From Hormiphora californensis (lineage: Eukaryota; Ctenophora; Tentaculata; Cydippida; Pleurobrachiidae): 64,000 nucleotides of DNA. The stretch's first letter is position 1. Each line of letters opens with the position of its first letter. Location: contig CM035350.1 in the NCBI GenBank assembly GCA_020137815.1, positions 10,266,947 through 10,330,946 on the forward strand. Reading direction: 5' to 3'. Shown one piece after another: positions 59,701 to 64,000 of this stretch. Position numbers and translations under genes: made by a program. The notes below the pieces were generated by a model that worked only from the letters and a program-made list of their open reading frames with translations, was not told the DNA's origin and did not search any database.

Positions 59701-61623
59701 AGTTACCCCTACACTACGTCACTACCAGCCCTTGGTAACGCAGTTACCCCTACACTACGTCACTACCAGCCCTTGGTAACGCAGTTACCCCTACACTACG
59801 TCACTACCAGCCCTTGGTAACGCAGTTACCCCTACACTACGTCACTACCAGCCCTTGGTAACGCAGTTACCCCTACACTACGTCACTACCAGCCCTTGGT
59901 AACGCAGTTACCCCTACACTACGTCACTACCAGCCCTTGGTAACGCAGTTACCCCTACACTACGTCACTACCAGCCCTTGGTAACGCAGTTACCCCTACA
60001 CTACGTCACTACCAGCCCTTGGTAACGCAGTTACCCCTACACTACGTCACTACCAGCCCTTGGTAACGCAGTCACCCCTACACTACGTCACTACCAGCCC
60101 TTGGTAACGCAGTCAGTAGTCACCCCTACACTACGTCACTACCAGCCCTTGGTAACGCAGTTACCCCTACACTACGTCACTACCAGCCCTTGGTAACGCA
60201 GTTACCCCTACACTACGTCACTACCAGCCCTTGGTAACGCAGTTACCCCTACACTACGTCACTACCAGCCCTTGGTAACGCAGTTACCCCTACACTACGT
60301 CACTACCAGCCCTTGGTAACGCAGTTACCCCTACACTACGTCACTACCAGCCCTTGGTAACGCAGTTACCCCTACACTACGTCACTACCAGCCCTTGGTA
60401 ACGCAGTTACCCCTACACTACGTCACTACCAGCCCTTGGTAACGCAGTTACCCCTACACTACGTCACTACCAGCCCTTGGTAACGCAGTTACCCCTACAC
60501 TACGTCACTACCAGCTGCGCGAACGAGGGGATGACATCACCAATGTTACCCCATGGTTTTACCAAAAGTTTCAAAACACAAACCCCCTCCTTCCCTTGCC
60601 AGGTACAACAGCTACTGTTGCATCAACAGTTAAGACAGGAGATGGACAGACAAAGGTCACATCAATACTGGACATGGACAGGGCACTCATCAGAAAGATG
60701 GTCATAGTTACTGTTATCGTGATTGCATCTGATTTCCTATGCACTGCCATGCAGCTAATATTGAAAAAGTAAGTTCAAAAAACTAAGTACATGCAGCTAA
60801 TATTGAAAAAGTGAGTTCAAAAAACTAAGTACTCAAGCAGTTGTTTTGTTCAAACCTTTTTATTTTATTCGCGGGGAGGGAGGGCCAAACAAGGCAATCA
60901 AGCAGTAAGATAGATTACCCACTGTTATACTTTAGTGAATAGAGATTTGCAACAATTGGTCGGGAGATCGCATAGCAGCAAAAAGTTAAACCACACTCAC
61001 AGGACATTAAAATAGAGAGAGAGAGTTTTAAATTCAGTGAGTACTATTATCGAACACACACAAACACCCACTACACGCGACAAACTCGCGATAGGAAAAC
61101 ACTTACCCAACCTCAAAGTGAGAGAGAAATAGGGAGGGAGTGAGAGATAGAGTGAGAGAGAAAAGAGAAGGAGAGAGAAGGAGAGATGGAGTGAGAAATA
61201 GAGGGAGTGAGAGATAGAGTGAGAGATAAAAGAGAAGGAGAGAGAGGGAGAGATAGATAGAGGGAGTGAGAGCTAGAGTGAGAGATAAAAGAAAAGTTGA
61301 GAGAAGGAGAGAGAAATTAAAGTCTGTATACATAACGACATGTATCCAAGAACTTCCCTCTTGGAATTCAGTATCTGCCTTCTCCATTGCCACGTGCAAT
61401 TTTAACGACAGTTCTCTCTCTCTCTCTTTCTCTCCCTCCCTCCTCCTAACTCCTCCCCTCTAGATTGGATGTGGAACTCTCCTCTCAAGCCCTCCTCTAC
61501 GATCTGCAGACACTGGTGACGTGTGTTAGTAACGTCCTGGGATGGAAGACGTGGCAAAAGATAGTCCTTCCCTCACCGAGATACTGGATAAAACAACTCA
61601 GATCGAGTAAACAATGTTACTAA
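56724..61623 (+). CDS. Orphan seven-helix receptor, seven exons
   Basis: Exons 56724-56854, 56939-57083, 57747-57897, 58042-58153, 58289-58395, 60603-60768 and 61464-61623 join in phase to 323 residues. Hydrophobic segments are VLLVCRIVILLYLGMLLIQS, HALVVLSFLFAFVQLAINMW, SIIIWTMCLLPVTALLWLRQ, IIFPSVGVPAIMIVIFFLLY, LGQVFIILIHLMFLFLFLFP, MVIVTVIVIASDFLCTAMQL, and a weaker seventh ending VTCVSNVLGW. Cysteines in the loops before TM3 (CATWRG) and before TM5 (GGECRS) could form the usual extracellular disulfide. No DRY motif or NPxxY is seen. I do not recognise the subfamily. The regular intron phases support it as a real gene. Two of its donors are tandemly copied. Confidence 0.72.
57050..57500 (+). 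repeat. About ten copies of an exon 2 end with donor
   Basis: GACTGTGCGACTTGGAGAGG followed by the donor GTTTGTATGGGG and a G run occurs about ten times at 35-50 base spacing. The first copy is the exon 2 end (encodes EDCATWRG). One copy near 57325 even repeats the upstream GGGGAATCGGTTGAGGAC. Confidence 0.95.
58450..60515 (+). repeat. 41-bp satellite array in the receptor intron 5
   Basis: About 50 nearly identical copies of TTACCCCTACACTACGTCAC plus TACCAGCCCTTGGTAACGCAG. Single-base variation is mostly TTACC versus TCACC. Rare copies have an added AGTAG. Confidence 0.98.
60749..60840 (+). repeat. Duplicated exon 6 end and donor
   Basis: ATGCAGCTAATATTGAAAAA followed by GTAAGTTC (exon 6 end, 60749-60775) recurs at 60791-60817 with donor GTGAGTTC. 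The duplicated unit is about 42 bases and includes AAAAAACTAAGTAC. Confidence 0.95.
61105..61320. repeat. GA-rich microsatellite in the receptor intron 6
   Basis: GAGAGATAGAGTGAG words repeat imperfectly in units of about 25-60 bases. No coding content. Confidence 0.85.
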
Positions 61624-61949
61624 ACAATGTTACTAAACATGAGGGGGGGGGGTGCCTCATGAGATGATGTGGGGCACTTTTGATGTTTGTGATCAGGCTG
61701 ATCTCTCAAAAGTGCCACATAGAACATGTAGTAAAAAGTACTCACAGACTGTCAAGTGTCAACAGAACTTTTACATATATACAATTTAAAGTTATCTCTG
61801 CTATCTCTAATATTAGTTAGGGGCGGGAATGGAAAATATCACCCCGAATTGGAAAAAAAATCGAACCAGCCAATTTCTTCACCAATGCATCCCAAATGGT
61901 CCCCAGAAACACCAAAAAGTTTTGTCCGGCTCGGGATGAAGGGCAGAGG
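61624..61949. other. 3' flank of the receptor gene
   Basis: Starts with direct repeats of AACAATGTTACTAA. AT-rich, then enters the palindromic element. No gene. Confidence 0.5.
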
Positions 61950-64000
61950 GTCCATTTCCGGGTTTATATGCATGCGCGTCAAGTACTGTGAGGGGGGACA
62001 TAAAAATCGTAAAAATTGGAGTTTTGGACCCGGAAAAAGGGTCTACCCCGACCGGAAACACCGTGTTAGTGGGGGTAGAGCATGTCAAATTTATGATTAA
62101 ACCATTTGCTAATGAGATAATTACATAATTAGTTGACTAATTATCAAAAAATTGTAAAAATTGGAGTTTTTGACCCAGATTAAGACATATTCCGACCAGA
62201 ATCATCGTGTTAGTGGGGGTAGAGCAGGTCAAAATTACCCTCAACCCATTTTATAATGAGATAATTGCATAATTAGACCAATTATCGACAAACTTCAAAA
62301 TAAGAGTTTTGAAACCGGAAAATGGCCGTGCTAATACCCCTCCGATCCTACCTGATACCCATGAGACCGTGCTATATACCCCTCTAATCCTACTAAAAAC
62401 TTCTGACCCTACTAGGTAGCCCTCTGACCCTACCCGATACCCCTCAGACCATCCCAGATACCCCTCTGATCCTACCTGATACCCCTCTGACCATCCCAGA
62501 TAACCCTTAGACCATACGAGATACCCTAAGGCCCTCCCTGGTACCCCTCTGACCCAACCTGATAATCCTCAGACCGTGCTAGATACCTCTCGAACCCCAT
62601 TTGATACCCCTCTAACTCTACTAGATACCCTAAGACCCTCCCATATACCTCTCTTACCCTACCTGAAAACCCTTAGACCATGCTAGATACCCCTAAAACC
62701 CCATTTGATACCCCTCTGATCCTACCTGATACCCCTCTGACCCTCCCAGATAACCCTTAGACCATGCGAGATAACCTAAGGCCCTCCCTGGTACCCCTCT
62801 GACCCAACCTGATAACCCTCAGATCGTGCTAGATACCTCTCAAACCCCATTAGATACCCCATTAGATGCCCCTTTGATCCTACTAGATACCCCTTTGATC
62901 CTACCTGATAACTCTCTGACCCTATTAGAAACCATAAGACCCTCCAAGATACCCCTCCGGTCCTCCTAAATATCCCTCTGTCTTAATAGATACCACTCTG
63001 GCCCTAGATACCACTCTGGCCCTACCTAGCCTGATACCTCCAGGGTGCTAGAGTATCTAGGAGGGTCACAGGGGTATCAGGTAGGGTCACAGGGGTATCA
63101 GGTAGGGTCAGAGGGGTATCTATTAGAGTCAAAAGGGTATCAAATGGGGTTTTAGGGGTATCTATCATGGTCTAAGAGTTATCTGGGAGGACCAAAGGGG
63201 TATCTGGGAGGGTCTTAGGGTATCTAGTAGGGTCAGAGGGGTATTAGATAGGATCAAAGGGGTATCTAGTAGGATCAAAGGGGTGTCTAATGGGGTTTGA
63301 GAGGTATCTAGCACGGTCTGAGGGTTATCAGGTTGGGTCAGAGGGGTACCAGGGAGGGCCTTAGGGTATCTCGCATGGTCTAAGGGTTATCTGGGAGGGT
63401 CAGAGGGGTATCAGGTAGGATCAGAGGGGTATCTAACGGGGTTTGAGGGGTGTCTAGCATGGTCTAAGGGTTATCAGGTAGGGCAAGAGAGGTATCTGGG
63501 AGGGTCCGAGGGGTATTGGGTAGGGTCAGAGGGCTACCTAGTAGGGTCAGAGTTTTTAGTAGGATTAGAGGGGTATATAGCACGGTCTCATGGGTATCAG
63601 GTAGGATCGGAGGGGTATTAGCACGGCCATTTTCCGGTTTCAAAACTCTTATTTTGAAGTTTGTCGATAACTGGTCTACTAATTATACAATTATCTCATT
63701 GTAAAATGGGTTGAGGGTAATTTTGACCTGCTCTACCCCCACTAACACGATGATTCTGGTCGAAATATGTCTTTTTCTGGGTCAAAAACTCCAATTTTTA
63801 CAATTTTTTGATAATTAGTCAACTAATTATGTAATTATCTCATTAGCAAATGGTTTAAATATAAATTTGACATGCTCTACCCCCACTAACACGGTGTTTC
63901 CGGTCGGGGTAGACCCTTTTTCCGGGTCCAAAACTCCAATTTTTACGATTTTTGTGTCCCCCCTCACAGTACTTGACGCGCATGCATATAAACCCGGAAA
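61950..64000. mobile_element. Long palindrome / foldback element, cut by the window edge
   Basis: Sequence from about 61955 (TTTCCGGGTTTATATGCATG) reappears inverted at the end of the window (CATGCATATAAACCCGGAAA), and the two arms match inward all the way to about 63030. Outer parts of each arm hold two copies of a ~175-base unit with CTCTACCCCCACTAACAC and TCCAATTTTTAC words. Inner parts are tandem ~20-22 base words such as GATACCCCTCTGACCCTACC on the left and their complement on the right. No transposase frame is visible. The true ends lie beyond the window on the right and perhaps left of 61950. Confidence 0.88.

Noticed and set aside
58450-60515. CRISPR-like regular repeat array
   Set aside because: The 41-bp units are contiguous with no unique spacers, and the setting is an animal intron, so it is a satellite.

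Overview
This window is nuclear DNA from an invertebrate metazoan. It holds intron-containing genes with GT-AG introns of tens to several hundred bases, single-copy animal housekeeping genes, class A-like GPCRs (one with LDL-receptor class A modules) and a short interstitial TTAGGG tract. I could not assign a phylum. Microsatellites and minisatellites are unusually dense. The sequence is of mixed quality: there is one 100-N gap, several kilobases of homopolymer-stretched noise, and single-base frameshifts inside otherwise conserved exons.

Layout, left to right. A terminal exon of an unknown gene (213-290, +). NTPCR-type nucleoside triphosphatase (1161-1688, +, intronless). HSD17B8-type SDR (1926-3396, +, five exons). 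TSPO translocator (3816-5396, +). A leucine-rich-repeat protein end (6592-7153, +). CEP76 (7441-11581, +, ten exons, crossing the gap). A repeat-rich and noisy stretch (11.6-16.1 kb). A sugar-transfer-type ATP-grasp protein (about 16.1-17.15 kb, +). More noise holding one dual-specificity-phosphatase exon (19758-19873). CNOT10 (27241 to about 23029, -) with an intronless 7TM gene (23862-24707, +) inside one of its introns. An unrecognised gene interrupted by a 1.7 kb exon-derived minisatellite (27691-30207, +). METTL26 (31321-30321, -). Tyrosine aminotransferase (36218-32004, -), carrying a 1037 bp foldback element in an intron. A gene-poor stretch (36.3-40.9 kb) with an interstitial telomere tract. 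An SLC35G-like transporter (40933-41943, +). RBM45 (42247-50422, +), with a separate 7TM first exon inside its last visible intron. An LDLa-containing GPCR (54672-50619, -). A seven-exon 7TM receptor (56724-61623, +). The window ends inside a palindrome of at least 2 kb (from about 61950).

The genes do not form a pathway. Their products act in separate processes: mRNA deadenylation (CNOT10), RNA binding (RBM45), centriole control (CEP76), tyrosine catabolism (TAT), fatty-acid or steroid redox (HSD17B8), mitochondrial outer-membrane transport (TSPO) and signalling receptors.

The most striking structural signal is recurrent. In at least five genes, tandem duplications are anchored on exon-intron junctions, so whole splice donors or acceptors with the adjoining exon edge are copied 2 to about 23 times (TSPO, CEP76, CNOT10 twice, TAT, RBM45 three times, the 56.7-61.6 kb receptor twice). 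Two large foldback structures and a dispersed family of short GGCGCC-ended palindromes are the other candidates for undescribed elements.
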